52,229 nt of DNA from Pirellulaceae bacterium (GTDB lineage Bacteria; Planctomycetota; Planctomycetia; Pirellulales; Pirellulaceae), in NCBI GenBank assembly GCA_026989685.1, contig JALSIV010000321.1, positions 1 to 52,229 of the forward strand. The letters are read 5' to 3'. The notes under the pieces are model-generated. The model saw only the letters and a program-made list of their open reading frames with translations, was not told the DNA's origin and did not search any database. This document shows, piece after piece, positions 1-9,005 of this stretch. The position numbers and the translations under genes are program-made. How positions within the stretch are numbered: the first letter of the stretch is position 1; every line of letters starts with the position of its first letter.

Positions 1-2275
1 CCGTCGAAAACCGGCTGGTTTCTACAACGACGTTCGATAGCGGGGGAATGTCGCCATACGGAGCCGGCGCGGTGGCAATGTTGGCGCTCCGGACGAACTC
101 GTAGCCGCCGCTGAGTGTGATCGTCGAGGTCCAGGCGTAGGTGGTACCGATGTTGACCACGTCACTCTGACCGCCAAACGTCCACGGCGCCGTGAACGGA
201 TTGGACTTCGAACCCAACGTGATGTCCTGGTCGATCCAGCTCCGCAAGAAGGCCAAACCTCCCGACACCGTCCACCGTGGCGTGGGCGCATACCAGCCGG
301 TCAGCGAAATGTTGTAGTCGTCTTGTTGAAAACTGGCAATGTCGGACGTGTTGCCGCTGTTGTCGATCCCCAGCGAAGCACTCAGCAGCACCACGTCCGA
401 CGGCATCCAGGTAGCCCCCAGATCGACCAGGTGCTCGTCAGTCGGCAGACTCGTGTTGGTCGTCGTATTTCGGGTGGGCACACCGTAGAGCGGATGGTTG
501 ATGATCCCGATCCGGTAACCCACGTACAGGTCGAGTTGGGGAGACCATCGCCACGACGCCCGCAGCCGAGCGATGTTGGTCGTGGTGGATGACTGGTCCG
601 CCGTCAACACCTGCTCGATGAACGTGGCGTTCGACCGGCGCAGTTCGCCGTATTCGTAACCGCCGCTGAAGGTAAGCCGGCTCCGCCACGACGGCTCGCC
701 GCGGTAGGGAGTCCAACGGCCGCGAAAACCGAGGCGCACACGATCGTAGCCGATGGGTGTACGAATCGAAGCGTTCGTTTCTTGGGGAAGCAGCGCCGTG
801 GGACGCGTGCCCTTTTGAACATAGCCGTTGCTGTATACCGTAAGACTCAGACCAGCGATCGCCCGGTCGGTGAGTCGGACGTCATATCCGCGGAATCGTC
901 GCACCGTGTCGCGATATTCGTTTTCGGTCGTGCCGATGAAGAACCGAGTATACACATCGCGGCGGCCCGGAAATCGGACCGCCATCTTCAACCGATCGAT
1001 CTGAGTCAGGTTCTCGGGGACGACCGCATAAGGGAAATCGCCGTTGAAACCGAAGTTGTCATAAGGCCGCACCGTCAGTTGATCTCCGGTTCGCAAGCTT
1101 CTCATGGTGCGGGAATACTCGATCGTCACCGGTCCGTAGTGCCCTTCCAACACGGGCTCCAGCTCCATGGTCAACCAATCGATCCGCTGACTCTGGCTCA
1201 CGATGTGACAGGCTACGCCGGTCACCGGGTTGCCGTTCGTGTCGGTGGCATCGGGATCGGTGAAGCAGTGCCCCAGTGCCATCACCTGCCGCTGCCCTTT
1301 CTTCCGCATCGCCCAGATGTTGACGCGCCAGTCGATGTTCTTCGTCAGCTTTCCCTTGAAATCGGTTTTCAGCTCCTGCACTCGGATGGCAAAATCCTGT
1401 CCGACCGTCGTATCGCGTTTCATATCGCGAAAGTTGGCGGGCGGCGGCGGAAGAGGAACCGGCGGCTGTTGGTCAAAGGGTACGAAGAAATCGAGCGGAT
1501 CCCGATCGAGCCGCCGAAAATAGCGGTCGTACTCGACATCCGCCGACAATGACGGCCCGATGGAACGAAGCCGAAGCTGGTTGGCTTCGTCGTCCAGTCC
1601 GCTCAAGGAGAAATCGAACGTGCGGTAGCCGTCGCTGACGATTCGATCGACGTCCCAAAACGGCGACGATTCCAGACTCTGGTACTCGCCCACCTTGGTG
1701 GGACTTCCGTTGTAGGTCGAGTGCCACCATCCGAAACGCACAACGGTGGGCCAAGGAACCGAGTGGGACGGCTCCAGCTCCTGCGTGAACGCAAGCCAGT
1801 CGTCCTCGAGAGGTGGCGACTGTCGAAAAGGAACCGCGCTGCCGGGCGACTCAGCCGGCCCCGGGTCGAACCGGCTCTTGAAAACCTGCCAATTTCCGGG
1901 AACCGGCGCGGACGCAACCCCCGCGTTTGATTCGGCGATACCTGCTCCCGCGGTCTGGCCCGGCGGTGGAAGCTGTCCAAACGAGTGCCCAGGCGCCACG
2001 CCGGGCAGGCGTTGGGGAGCGACCGGTTGCTCCCAGGTCACCGGAATATTCCAAGTGAGCCCCGTCTGCGACGAGGGGGCAACCGAATGCGCCATGGAAA
2101 GCCGGTCGGCGCGAGCGCCGTCCGCAGACGGTGCATAGGGGATGCCCAGCGTACGGCGCACCCGAAGCGGCATGGCCGAAGTCCCTGGATGCGCGCGCGC
2201 CTCCTGGCCCGGCGCGCACCGCTGGCTTGCCAATAGTAGGAGTGTCACGAGTATGGCCGGCCGGCCGCCTATCAT
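1..2275 (-). CDS. MtrB/PioB-like outer-membrane beta-barrel protein, C-terminus off window
   Basis: About 758 codons are open from ATG 2275, preceded by AGGAG ten bases upstream; the C-terminus lies beyond position 1. The N-terminus is a signal peptide (ILVTLLLLAS). A proline-rich linker follows, and then a long series of alternating hydrophobic/polar strands with many Tyr, Trp and Arg, such as VTIEYSRTMRSLRT and LDLYVGYRIGIINHPLYG, as in large outer-membrane barrels. The preceding gene on the same strand encodes a 14-heme lipoprotein, the arrangement of MtrA then MtrB in metal-reducing bacteria. I infer that the barrel sheathes the cytochrome and lets electrons cross the outer membrane. Family assignment rests on context and strand pattern more than on a diagnostic motif. 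An unrelated large porin is the main alternative. Confidence 0.7.
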   Translation of the reverse strand, partial: MIGGRPAILVTLLLLASQRCAPGQEARAHPGTSAMPLRVRRTLGIPYAPSADGARADRLSMAHSVAPSSQTGLTWNIPVTWEQPVAPQRLPGVAPGHSFGQLPPPGQTAGAGIAESNAGVASAPVPGNWQVFKSRFDPGPAESPGSAVPFRQSPPLEDDWLAFTQELEPSHSVPWPTVVRFGWWHSTYNGSPTKVGEYQSLESSPFWDVDRIVSDGYRTFDFSLSGLDDEANQLRLRSIGPSLSADVEYDRYFRRLDRDPLDFFVPFDQQPPVPLPPPPANFRDMKRDTTVGQDFAIRVQELKTDFKGKLTKNIDWRVNIWAMRKKGQRQVMALGHCFTDPDATDTNGNPVTGVACHIVSQSQRIDWLTMELEPVLEGHYGPVTIEYSRTMRSLRTGDQLTVRPYDNFGFNGDFPYAVVPENLTQIDRLKMAVRFPGRRDVYTRFFIGTTENEYRDTVRRFRGYDVRLTDRAIAGLSLTVYSNGYVQKGTRPTALLPQETNASIRTPIGYDRVRLGFRGRWTPYRGEPSWRSRLTFSGGYEYGELRRSNATFIEQVLTADQSSTTTNIARLRASWRWSPQLDLYVGYRIGIINHPLYGVPTRNTTTNTSLPTDEHLVDLGATWMPSDVVLLSASLGIDNSGNTSDIASFQQDDYNISLTGWYAPTPRWTVSGGLAFLRSWIDQDITLGSKSNPFTAPWTFGGQSDVVNIGTTYAWTSTITLSGGYEFVRSANIATAPAPYGDIPPLSNVVVETSRFST

Positions 2276-2379
2276 CGTATCTTCACTCCTTGGCGACAAC
2301 CCTTTCCAGTCGATCCGTCCCAACCATCTTCGCTTTTCTCTTCAAGTTGCTTCCTCTTCCGGTGGTGCGGGCCCCGAGG

Positions 2380-3888
2380 TCATCGCAGCAGTGCACCGGG
2401 ACGGTTCTGAGACGGATGATCGGTTCCGTGAATCTGACTGTGGCACTGCGTACACCGCGTGTAGAGCACCGGGCGCTGAAACGTGTTGCCGTCGATGTCG
2501 GACGTGCCGATGCCGAAGTGGTCGGCCGGTGGAGCACGGTGGCCGGAATGGCATCGCAGGCAGAGAAACGATGGCGGTTGGTGCAGCAGGTTGTTGGCCA
2601 CGGTCCCGTGAGGGTTGTGGCAGATCGAACAGTCTTCGTTGACCGGAGGGTGTTCGTAGACGAACGGCCCCTGTTTGTCGGCGTGGCACTTGTAGCACAC
2701 CAGGTTCACGTTTTCCGCCCTGAGATTGCCTTCCGACTGGCCGTGAGCGTCATGGCAATCGGAACAGGACATCTTTCCTTCCTTAAGCGGGTGATGCGAC
2801 GGCAGTTGCGTCATGGCATACACCTTGGGATGGCATTTCGCGCACGTCTGCCGTTCGTTCACCGCCATCGGCAGTCGCGAGGGGCGGCGGATCGATGTGT
2901 GGCCGATGTTGACCGCCTGCCGAACGTGCGATCGCGGGTGGGGATTGTGGCAATCGGTGCAGGCAACGCCCGCCTGATCGTGAATGGATGCATGCCACGC
3001 CATGGTGGGCGCGTCCTGGTGGCACTCCAGGCACAAGTCGCGACGGGAACGAGCCAGCAGGTTTCCGTGAGGATTGTGGCAGGTCGTGCAGTCGAATCCG
3101 TACTTGCCGTTGACCTGGTGAGGATGAGCCACCAGTTCCAGATCCCGCTTTTCCGTGTGGCAGCCGTAGCACACTTGAGGCGTCTGAGCTCCCAGATGGT
3201 TTGAAGTTCCCTTGAGTGAAGGCAAGGGCTGGGAGGAATTCGGCGGAGCCGGTCGCGGTGAAGTGGGCAGACTGGCCAGGAGTGTCGCCCAGTTCTGGCC
3301 TTCGTATCGCTGCTGGGCGGCCAGGTCGACCGTATTGACCGGTGTACCCGGCGGCACGTTGTAGTGGTTCGTGTGGCAGTCCGTGCACGTGACGCCATGG
3401 TGAGCATGAGCCGACGTGCGCCATTGAGCACCCGGTGTGCACGCGTTTTGCTCGTGGCAAGTCAGACAGATTTCAGCTCGTTCGGCCCGCTTGAGTTTCT
3501 TGAAACTCAGAATCGTTCCCGGCTCCGTCCCTCGCGTCTCCAGGTGCCGGCTGGCCGGACCGTGACACGATTCGCACCGGTGATTGCGATGGACGTTGTA
3601 GGCGAACGACTCGACGTGCGTCTTGTGGCAGACGCCGCACAGAGAATCCTCGTTGACGTAACGAGCCCCCGGAACGCCCGGCCGGGCAACCGTGATCGGT
3701 GGATAGGTTCTTTCTTCCCAAATGGGATTGGGACGAGGCCATCCGTCATCCAACCTCGTCTGCTCGGGAACCACCCGATGCCCGCGATAGGCCGTTCTGC
3801 AAGCGGCGACCACCGCCAACAGGAGGGCGAGCAAGATAAGAGCGCAACTACCGAACAGGCATCGAGTACGCGCGCTGGGTGAGTTCAT
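2380..3888 (-). CDS. 14-heme c-type cytochrome lipoprotein (MtrA/DmsE-like, expanded)
   Basis: The 502-aa protein starts with a hydrophobic signal and a lipobox, VAAC, with the lipidated Cys at residue 30. It carries fourteen CxxCH heme-attachment motifs at about residues 84, 105, 141, 168, 240, 267, 286, 310, 349, 375, 398, 420, 443 and 479. Many extra His residues are available as distal ligands. The decaheme MtrA/DmsE family normally has ten hemes, so this is a longer relative. As a periplasmic or membrane-anchored heme wire it would pass electrons to the downstream barrel protein, which starts 104 bases after its stop. No extracellular terminal cytochrome is seen in the window; it may lie left of position 1. 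A nitrite-reductase-type role is less likely because no catalytic CxxCK is present. No strong ribosome-binding site is visible before ATG 3888. Confidence 0.88.
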   Translation of the reverse strand: MNSPSARTRCLFGSCALILLALLLAVVAACRTAYRGHRVVPEQTRLDDGWPRPNPIWEERTYPPITVARPGVPGARYVNEDSLCGVCHKTHVESFAYNVHRNHRCESCHGPASRHLETRGTEPGTILSFKKLKRAERAEICLTCHEQNACTPGAQWRTSAHAHHGVTCTDCHTNHYNVPPGTPVNTVDLAAQQRYEGQNWATLLASLPTSPRPAPPNSSQPLPSLKGTSNHLGAQTPQVCYGCHTEKRDLELVAHPHQVNGKYGFDCTTCHNPHGNLLARSRRDLCLECHQDAPTMAWHASIHDQAGVACTDCHNPHPRSHVRQAVNIGHTSIRRPSRLPMAVNERQTCAKCHPKVYAMTQLPSHHPLKEGKMSCSDCHDAHGQSEGNLRAENVNLVCYKCHADKQGPFVYEHPPVNEDCSICHNPHGTVANNLLHQPPSFLCLRCHSGHRAPPADHFGIGTSDIDGNTFQRPVLYTRCTQCHSQIHGTDHPSQNRPGALLR

Positions 3889-4097
3889 GACGGCATCGGC
3901 TCGGTGAGCAGTTGGATTGTACCCGCCAATCCATTTGCTCCGGAAAAACGGATTGGCCGAGTCTTGCAGGTTTTTCGGCCGGCCGGCTGAGACCGCTTGA
4001 TGAATTCACCACCGCGCCGACCAGGCGGGACAGGGCAATACGACCGACTGGCGAAAGTTTGGCGGTTGGGTCGGGGCTGCCGTCGCCTGATTGCCAG

Positions 4098-5885
4098 TCA
4101 AGACTGCGCTGTGAGCAATTGAGATTCCCACAGTCGCCGGTAGATATCGCAACCCACCAGCAGTTCCTCATGGGTTCCATCGCCTACGAGTTCGCCTCGG
4201 TCGAGTACCAGCAGGCGGTCCGCATTGCGCAAGGTGGACAAGCGATGTGCTACGACGAAACTGGTGCGCTGCTGCAATAGACGGTCCACCGCCTTTTGCA
4301 TTTCGTACTCCGCTACCGAATCGAGGCTCGAGGTGGCTTCGTCCAGCAACAAGATCGGAGCGTTTTTCAGGAAAGCTCGAGCCACATTGATTCGCTGCGC
4401 CTGTCCCCGTGACACGTCACGGCCTCCTACGCCGATCACCGTGTCGTATCCGTCGGACATGGCAACGATCTCCTCGTGGATGCAGGCGGCCCGCGCCGCT
4501 TGTTCCACCTCTTCATCGGTCGCTTCGGGACGCCCGCAACGGATGTTCTCGCGCACGGTTGTGGAGAACAAGAACGGATCCTGAGTCACGATCGCAACCT
4601 TGTTGTACAGGTCCGCAAGCCGCACGTCCCGCAGATCGTTCCCATCCAAACAGATGCGGCCTCCCGTGGGATCGTACAACCGAACCAGTAGGTTGAGCAA
4701 CGTCGACTTACCGGCTCCCGAGGGCCCGACGATGCCGATCGTTTCTCCTTCGAACGCACGAAAGGAAATCCCATGCAGCACCTTCGTCGGACCGTAGGCG
4801 AACTCGACGTTCTCGCACCGGATCTCTCGAGGAGGTTCGGTGAGTCGCTTCGCTCGAGGCGACTCGACGATCTCCGGTTCGGTCTTGATGAACTCGGCGA
4901 TGCGCAGTACGGACGCGTGCCAGGATTGGATTTCGACGTACTGCTTGTGCATCATGTGAAGCGGTGTGTGCATCACTCGCACCGCCATCACGAAGGCCAG
5001 CAGAGACGGCCAGCTAATGGCGCCGTCGATGACCTGGAATCCTCCCACCAAGATCACCACGACCACACTCAGGCCGGCCAGCGACTCCATGCCGACACGC
5101 CCGAGTGCCTGTAATCGGATCATCTGGATCATCTCGTCGAAGAAGACGCGTCCTTTTTCCAGAGCCTTCTGTAGCTGCATCTCCTCCCCTTGAAACACCT
5201 TGATGACCCGCATCCCCTTGAGTACTTCCAGAATCATGTCGAACAGTACGTATCCCGACCTGCGCACATGGTGCGAGCGGACACGCAATCGCTTCGAAAT
5301 CAGGAATACCGGCAGCGAAACGACCGGCAGGACGAGCAGCACCCACAGCGCCAGTTGCGGGCTGATCCACGTGGCCATCCCGATCAGACCGGCGACGACA
5401 CAAGCTTCCAGCAGGATGTTGGCGACGGCATGGACGACCATCCGGGTCTGCGTCACGTCGGTTCGAAGCGTTTGAATGATGTCACCGTGGCTCTGACGGT
5501 CGGCAAATGGGACGGACAACGCCATCAAGTGACGGATCAGTCTCTCCATCAAGCCCAATTCGATCACCTTGATGATTCGCTGGACAACGATCTGGTTGTC
5601 GAAGAAGAACAGGGCTCCGCACAGGTACGTCAGCAGCAACAATCCGGCGGCCGCCCACATAGCGCCCGTATTGCCCAGTGAGTCACCGATCGCGTTGGCC
5701 AGCAGCGTGTCATCGTGCACCGCTGTCGCCAGGAACTCGCGGATGAAGAAAATGACGGCCATCGAGGTCATGGCTCGCCCGATCGATGTGGCGACGAAGC
5801 GAGCCAGCAGCCGCTTCCGCCAGCGAAACAGCCGAGCGACTAGAAAGAAAATCGACTGGATCAGTGTTCCATCGCGAGGTTTCAT
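4098..5885 (-). CDS. ABC exporter, MsbA/lipid-flippase type (fused TMD-NBD)
   Basis: The 595-aa half-transporter has about six membrane helices in residues 1-310 and an ATPase domain after about 350. Walker A is GPSGAGKST (387-395), Walker B ILLLDEA (511-517), and the H-loop His is near 547. The ABC signature is VSRGQ (491-495) where LSGGQ is usual. Its start overlaps the stop of the upstream nucleotidyltransferase gene by four bases (ATGA), so the two are translationally coupled. MsbA-type proteins work as homodimers that flip lipid-linked cargo from the inner to the outer leaflet. Next to a polysaccharide locus with no visible Wzx, this is a candidate flippase for the lipid-linked glycan. 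A drug or peptide exporter is the alternative. Confidence 0.85.
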   Translation of the reverse strand: MKPRDGTLIQSIFFLVARLFRWRKRLLARFVATSIGRAMTSMAVIFFIREFLATAVHDDTLLANAIGDSLGNTGAMWAAAGLLLLTYLCGALFFFDNQIVVQRIIKVIELGLMERLIRHLMALSVPFADRQSHGDIIQTLRTDVTQTRMVVHAVANILLEACVVAGLIGMATWISPQLALWVLLVLPVVSLPVFLISKRLRVRSHHVRRSGYVLFDMILEVLKGMRVIKVFQGEEMQLQKALEKGRVFFDEMIQMIRLQALGRVGMESLAGLSVVVVILVGGFQVIDGAISWPSLLAFVMAVRVMHTPLHMMHKQYVEIQSWHASVLRIAEFIKTEPEIVESPRAKRLTEPPREIRCENVEFAYGPTKVLHGISFRAFEGETIGIVGPSGAGKSTLLNLLVRLYDPTGGRICLDGNDLRDVRLADLYNKVAIVTQDPFLFSTTVRENIRCGRPEATDEEVEQAARAACIHEEIVAMSDGYDTVIGVGGRDVSRGQAQRINVARAFLKNAPILLLDEATSSLDSVAEYEMQKAVDRLLQQRTSFVVAHRLSTLRNADRLLVLDRGELVGDGTHEELLVGCDIYRRLWESQLLTAQS

Positions 5886-7003
5886 CTTCGAGGCGTCACT
5901 CCCCTACGCGATCCGGCACCGACCGTCCCGGCCGGCCGCTCACGGAGATAGCGCCAGATCTGCGGGGCCCGATCGCGCCACCGCTCGCAAAGCCCCATAC
6001 GAAATGCGAAGCGGTCGCGCAAACTCCTCCCACTCGCCGCCTGCTCGGCCCGATCAAGCCAGCATGCCACTTGCCGTCCCAGGCGATCGACGCCCCGTTG
6101 GCGACGTAGCCGACGACTGACGTCTTCCGGCAGTCTGGCTCCCAGCAGGGATCGGGCCAGCCACAGTCCCAGGTGCACCGAACGCCGACCATGGACTCGG
6201 GAAGCCGCCAACTCGACCCGGTCCCAGTCGTCGATCTGGCCGCTATGGATCAGCTCGGCGATGTCGCCGATCCACCGCAATCGCTCCCACCAATGCTTGG
6301 CGCCATGGACGCACAGGACGGCCATCGAGTCCTCCGGACGAATCTTCCTCACGTAGGACATCCCGTCTACGATCGGGATTCCCGACTCCCACAACTCGTC
6401 GAAATCGACGCGGTAGTTGAGCCATCCCGGTGCGAGGTCCCAGTGGACGTCGAGCTGTACGCCCGAGCGGTCGAACTCGCACGCAAAAACTCGATCGGCG
6501 ATTTCCGGCTGCCTTACGTCCCAGGCGCTCTCGAATCCGTGCGACCGCAAAACGTCCGACGCGGCAGCCAGATCGTCACGATGCAACAGCAGGTCTATGT
6601 CGCCGCACTCCCGCAGACTCAAATCACCGTATGCATCGATGGCCAGCGTGGGCCCCTTGAACGTCAACAGACGGATTCCGGCTTGCTCGAAATACGACGC
6701 CACGTCCAGCAAACCCCGGTGAAGTCGCCGGTTCCGCTCATTCAACTCCGCCACATGTTCCCCGAACAATCCCAGTACTCGATCGGGAACATGCGCGCGC
6801 ACGTGGGCACACAAATGCTGATACGTGAGGGGGCGAATGCGATGCCACCAGCTCTTCTCGAAGACGACGTTCCAATCGAGCGGTCGGCCGGCCAGTTGCT
6901 CGACGCGCTCAGCGGTGAGGTCGTCTACCCGGACGCGCCCACAACAGCGCAAAAGTTCGTCTTCGCTTGCCGTTGGCGAGTGTGCCGCCACGTTGCCAAT
7001 CAT
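5882..7003 (-). CDS. Nucleotidyltransferase family protein (PF14907-like)
   Basis: The 373-aa protein has a nucleotidyltransferase core at about residues 108-155: LLTFKGPTLAIDAYGD followed by the metal-binding CGDIDLLLHRDDL. This pattern belongs to the uncharacterised family PF14907 (NTP_transf_5), often found near polysaccharide and peptide-modification genes. The C-terminal half is helical and rich in Arg and Trp (KHWWERLRWIGDIAELIHSG), also typical of the family. The gene is coupled to the ABC exporter by a four-base overlap. The substrate is unknown; the family name implies nucleotidyl transfer to a small molecule or protein, but that is inference. Confidence 0.72.
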   Translation of the reverse strand: MIGNVAAHSPTASEDELLRCCGRVRVDDLTAERVEQLAGRPLDWNVVFEKSWWHRIRPLTYQHLCAHVRAHVPDRVLGLFGEHVAELNERNRRLHRGLLDVASYFEQAGIRLLTFKGPTLAIDAYGDLSLRECGDIDLLLHRDDLAAASDVLRSHGFESAWDVRQPEIADRVFACEFDRSGVQLDVHWDLAPGWLNYRVDFDELWESGIPIVDGMSYVRKIRPEDSMAVLCVHGAKHWWERLRWIGDIAELIHSGQIDDWDRVELAASRVHGRRSVHLGLWLARSLLGARLPEDVSRRLRRQRGVDRLGRQVACWLDRAEQAASGRSLRDRFAFRMGLCERWRDRAPQIWRYLRERPAGTVGAGSRRGVTPRR

Positions 7004-7213
7004 GGTTCCAAACGAGATTATTGCTGGAAAACAAGCCGGATCGCCGGAGAAACTCCCGCGTGTGACGCCGTCCTGGCCGAAGGTCGGTCCATTGGTTCAG
7101 CCTAATCGCACGGCCGGAACCGTTCAAACTGCGGCAGCGGCCATCGGAAAGCAAACGGAAGTTCTGGTGCGCACCGACAGTACAGGCAGTATAACGGGAA
7201 CTTTCCCATTGCG

Positions 7214-7915
7214 TCAGCCGGTGGGATTGCTTCGAGGCTGCGAGCGAGCGTCGGCTTCGTGTGCGATGGCCCGAGCCACCATCAAGTCGAACGGTGTCGT
7301 CACCTTGAAGCTCATCGGGTCGCCCGCCACGAAGCGCACCGAATGCCCGTAACGCATCAGCAACTCGCAGTCGGTACGCGCCGCGACACCTTCGCTCGAT
7401 GCACGGCGATGGCAATCTCGCAGCACATCCGTATCGAACGACTGCGGCGTGTTGATCACGTTCACGTGTGTCGTATCGACCATTTCCTCGGCAAACTCCT
7501 CACCGCGACACAACGCGCCGACAACCGGTGTAACGGTGGTAATGCATGGGTCGGACTTGTCGGCCACGTTGCGAATCAGCGTCGCCGTCGCGAACGGGAT
7601 GGCCGCGTTGTGGGTCAATACACGGGGCGTGCGAACATGTTCGACAGCCAGGCGGACCGACTCCTGCCGCGTCCGGCCGCCGGAGATCACACGACATTCG
7701 GAGAAACCGTGTTCTTGCAACAGTGCCTGAGTCCGCTCGATATGGTCGGGGTGGGCGACGACGATTCTCTGCCCGATGAACTCCAACGAAGCGAATGGGG
7801 CAAGGGCTCGGATCATCATCGGCGTATGGCCGATGAGCAGGAATTGCTTGGGAGTACCCTGGCCTGCACGCATTCCCCCGCCCGCCGCAAGCAGAATGAG
7901 ATCGATCGGTTTCAC
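7214..7915 (-). CDS. IspD/TarI-like cytidylyltransferase
   Basis: The 233-aa protein begins at GTG 7915 with AGGAG ten bases upstream. It has the nucleotide-binding N-terminus LILLAAGGGMRAGQGTPKQF expected of IspD (2-C-methyl-D-erythritol 4-phosphate cytidylyltransferase) and of TarI-type alditol-phosphate cytidylyltransferases. The later motifs INTPQSFDTDVLRDCHRRA and KVTTPFDLMVARAI also match the family. The usual HDAARP block reads HNAAIP at about residues 103-108, so the Asp and Arg are missing. Because of the polysaccharide locus beside it, activation of a sugar or alditol phosphate is as plausible as isoprenoid synthesis. It lies 210 bases upstream of the nucleotidyltransferase gene on the same strand. 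Confidence 0.75.
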   Translation of the reverse strand: MKPIDLILLAAGGGMRAGQGTPKQFLLIGHTPMMIRALAPFASLEFIGQRIVVAHPDHIERTQALLQEHGFSECRVISGGRTRQESVRLAVEHVRTPRVLTHNAAIPFATATLIRNVADKSDPCITTVTPVVGALCRGEEFAEEMVDTTHVNVINTPQSFDTDVLRDCHRRASSEGVAARTDCELLMRYGHSVRFVAGDPMSFKVTTPFDLMVARAIAHEADARSQPRSNPTG

Positions 7916-8312
7916 GTTGGCGGGACTCCTTGACGAGTGGCTCGGCTATGGCGCTCCTCCGCCGATGGTTCCATTGTAGTGAGCGCCGTTGAGAATTCCC
8001 AAGGTGCAGCACGGATCTCACGTCGAGTCTCACGTCGAGCGTGCCGAGTCGAGCAGCTTTTGCGCGCCCCAATCCGCACATCTTGCCCAACCCGCACCAC
8101 ATTCGCGATTGAGCCGTCGCCGAGCCTGCCGGTTCGATAATTCCTATCGCCAGTCGTAACGGTTGGCCGACCTGTACTACGAAATAGGTCTATGAGGGAT
8201 CTACCAGACAGCGATCGATGTCCACGATCCGCTTCGGGAAGTGTTTTGCGCTAGGGGCGCCCTACTCTTTCCCAACTCACCTTGCTTTCACGTCGACCAC
8301 GAGTTGCCTGAG
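7916..8312. other. Divergent intergenic region with a tandem 12-bp repeat
   Basis: This stretch separates the minus-strand cytidylyltransferase from the plus-strand polysaccharide-export genes and should hold both promoters. I see no credible gene. It contains two perfect adjacent copies of TCTCACGTCGAG at 8016-8027 and 8028-8039, which could be a regulator site or chance. No confident -35/-10 pair was found. Confidence 0.4.
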
Positions 8313-8978
8313 ATGTTGCAAAGACGGGTTCGGCAGCCACGACCCTACCTCACGGCGATCGGTCTGCTCGTATGCCTCGCCGCCGTGCCGGGAGTGGGAT
8401 GCCGTTTCGCCGAGCACACGTGGCACACGGCGGTCAGCGAGCCGTTTCATTACTCGGTCTACTGGCAGGACAAGATCTCCCGCGCTCGGTTTCGGGCGGC
8501 GGCCCACGAAGCGCTCGAGCGCGAGCGGGCATTGGCTCGCGCGGAACGAGACGACTACGTTCACGAGCCCTTCTCGCCGGCTCACGAGATGGGCTTCATT
8601 GACGGTTTCTCGGATTATCTGTATGCCGGAGGGACGGGCGAACCGCCCCCTCTGCCGCCGCGGAAACTCTGGCGAGCCGAGTTCCAGAACCAGGATGGAT
8701 ACCAGGCGGCGATCGACTGGTTTCACGGGTTCAAGCACGGCACGTCGGTGGCTCGAGCTTCCGGGCTGAGAAACCTGGTGATCATCCCCATGAGCGACTC
8801 CGTGGTCAATTCGACCCTGCCGTATACGTACGGGACCACCCACCTTCCCGCGATGATGGAACCATCTCCGCCCAACTCCGGCGCACCTTCGACCGACACG
8901 AAAGCGGCTCAGCGCAGAGACCGATCAACATACCCGCTTTACTTGACACGGTTTCCTCCCGTTCAGGAACGCCCGTAA
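8313..8978 (+). CDS. Secreted or lipoprotein-like hypothetical protein, polysaccharide-export operon
   Basis: I chose ATG 8313, which gives 221 aa and puts a signal peptide (YLTAIGLLVCLAAVPGVGC) at the N-terminus; an upstream in-frame start would bury it. The Cys could be lipidated, but the lipobox is imperfect (GVGC). The mature part is soluble, with conserved-looking segments PAHEMGFIDGFSDYLYAGG and DGYQAAIDWFHGFKHG, followed by a Ser/Pro-rich tail. I do not recognise a named domain. It is 27 bases upstream of the Wza-like gene on the same strand, so it is probably a periplasmic or outer-membrane partner in polysaccharide export. That role is inferred from position only. Confidence 0.65.
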   Translation: MLQRRVRQPRPYLTAIGLLVCLAAVPGVGCRFAEHTWHTAVSEPFHYSVYWQDKISRARFRAAAHEALERERALARAERDDYVHEPFSPAHEMGFIDGFSDYLYAGGTGEPPPLPPRKLWRAEFQNQDGYQAAIDWFHGFKHGTSVARASGLRNLVIIPMSDSVVNSTLPYTYGTTHLPAMMEPSPPNSGAPSTDTKAAQRRDRSTYPLYLTRFPPVQERP

Positions 8979-9005
8979 CACAGGCGGCACACAGTGGAGC
9001 CTCCG

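Noticed and set aside
782-1552. Plus-strand open frame of 256 codons opposite the outer-membrane barrel gene
   Set aside because: Composition rich in Arg, His and Val without domains, and fully antisense to the barrel gene, whose reading frame is continuous.
2131-3204. Plus-strand frame of 357 codons opposite the 14-heme cytochrome gene
   Set aside because: Antisense to 14 regularly spaced CxxCH motifs; its own sequence has no domain and mirrors the His-rich opposite strand.
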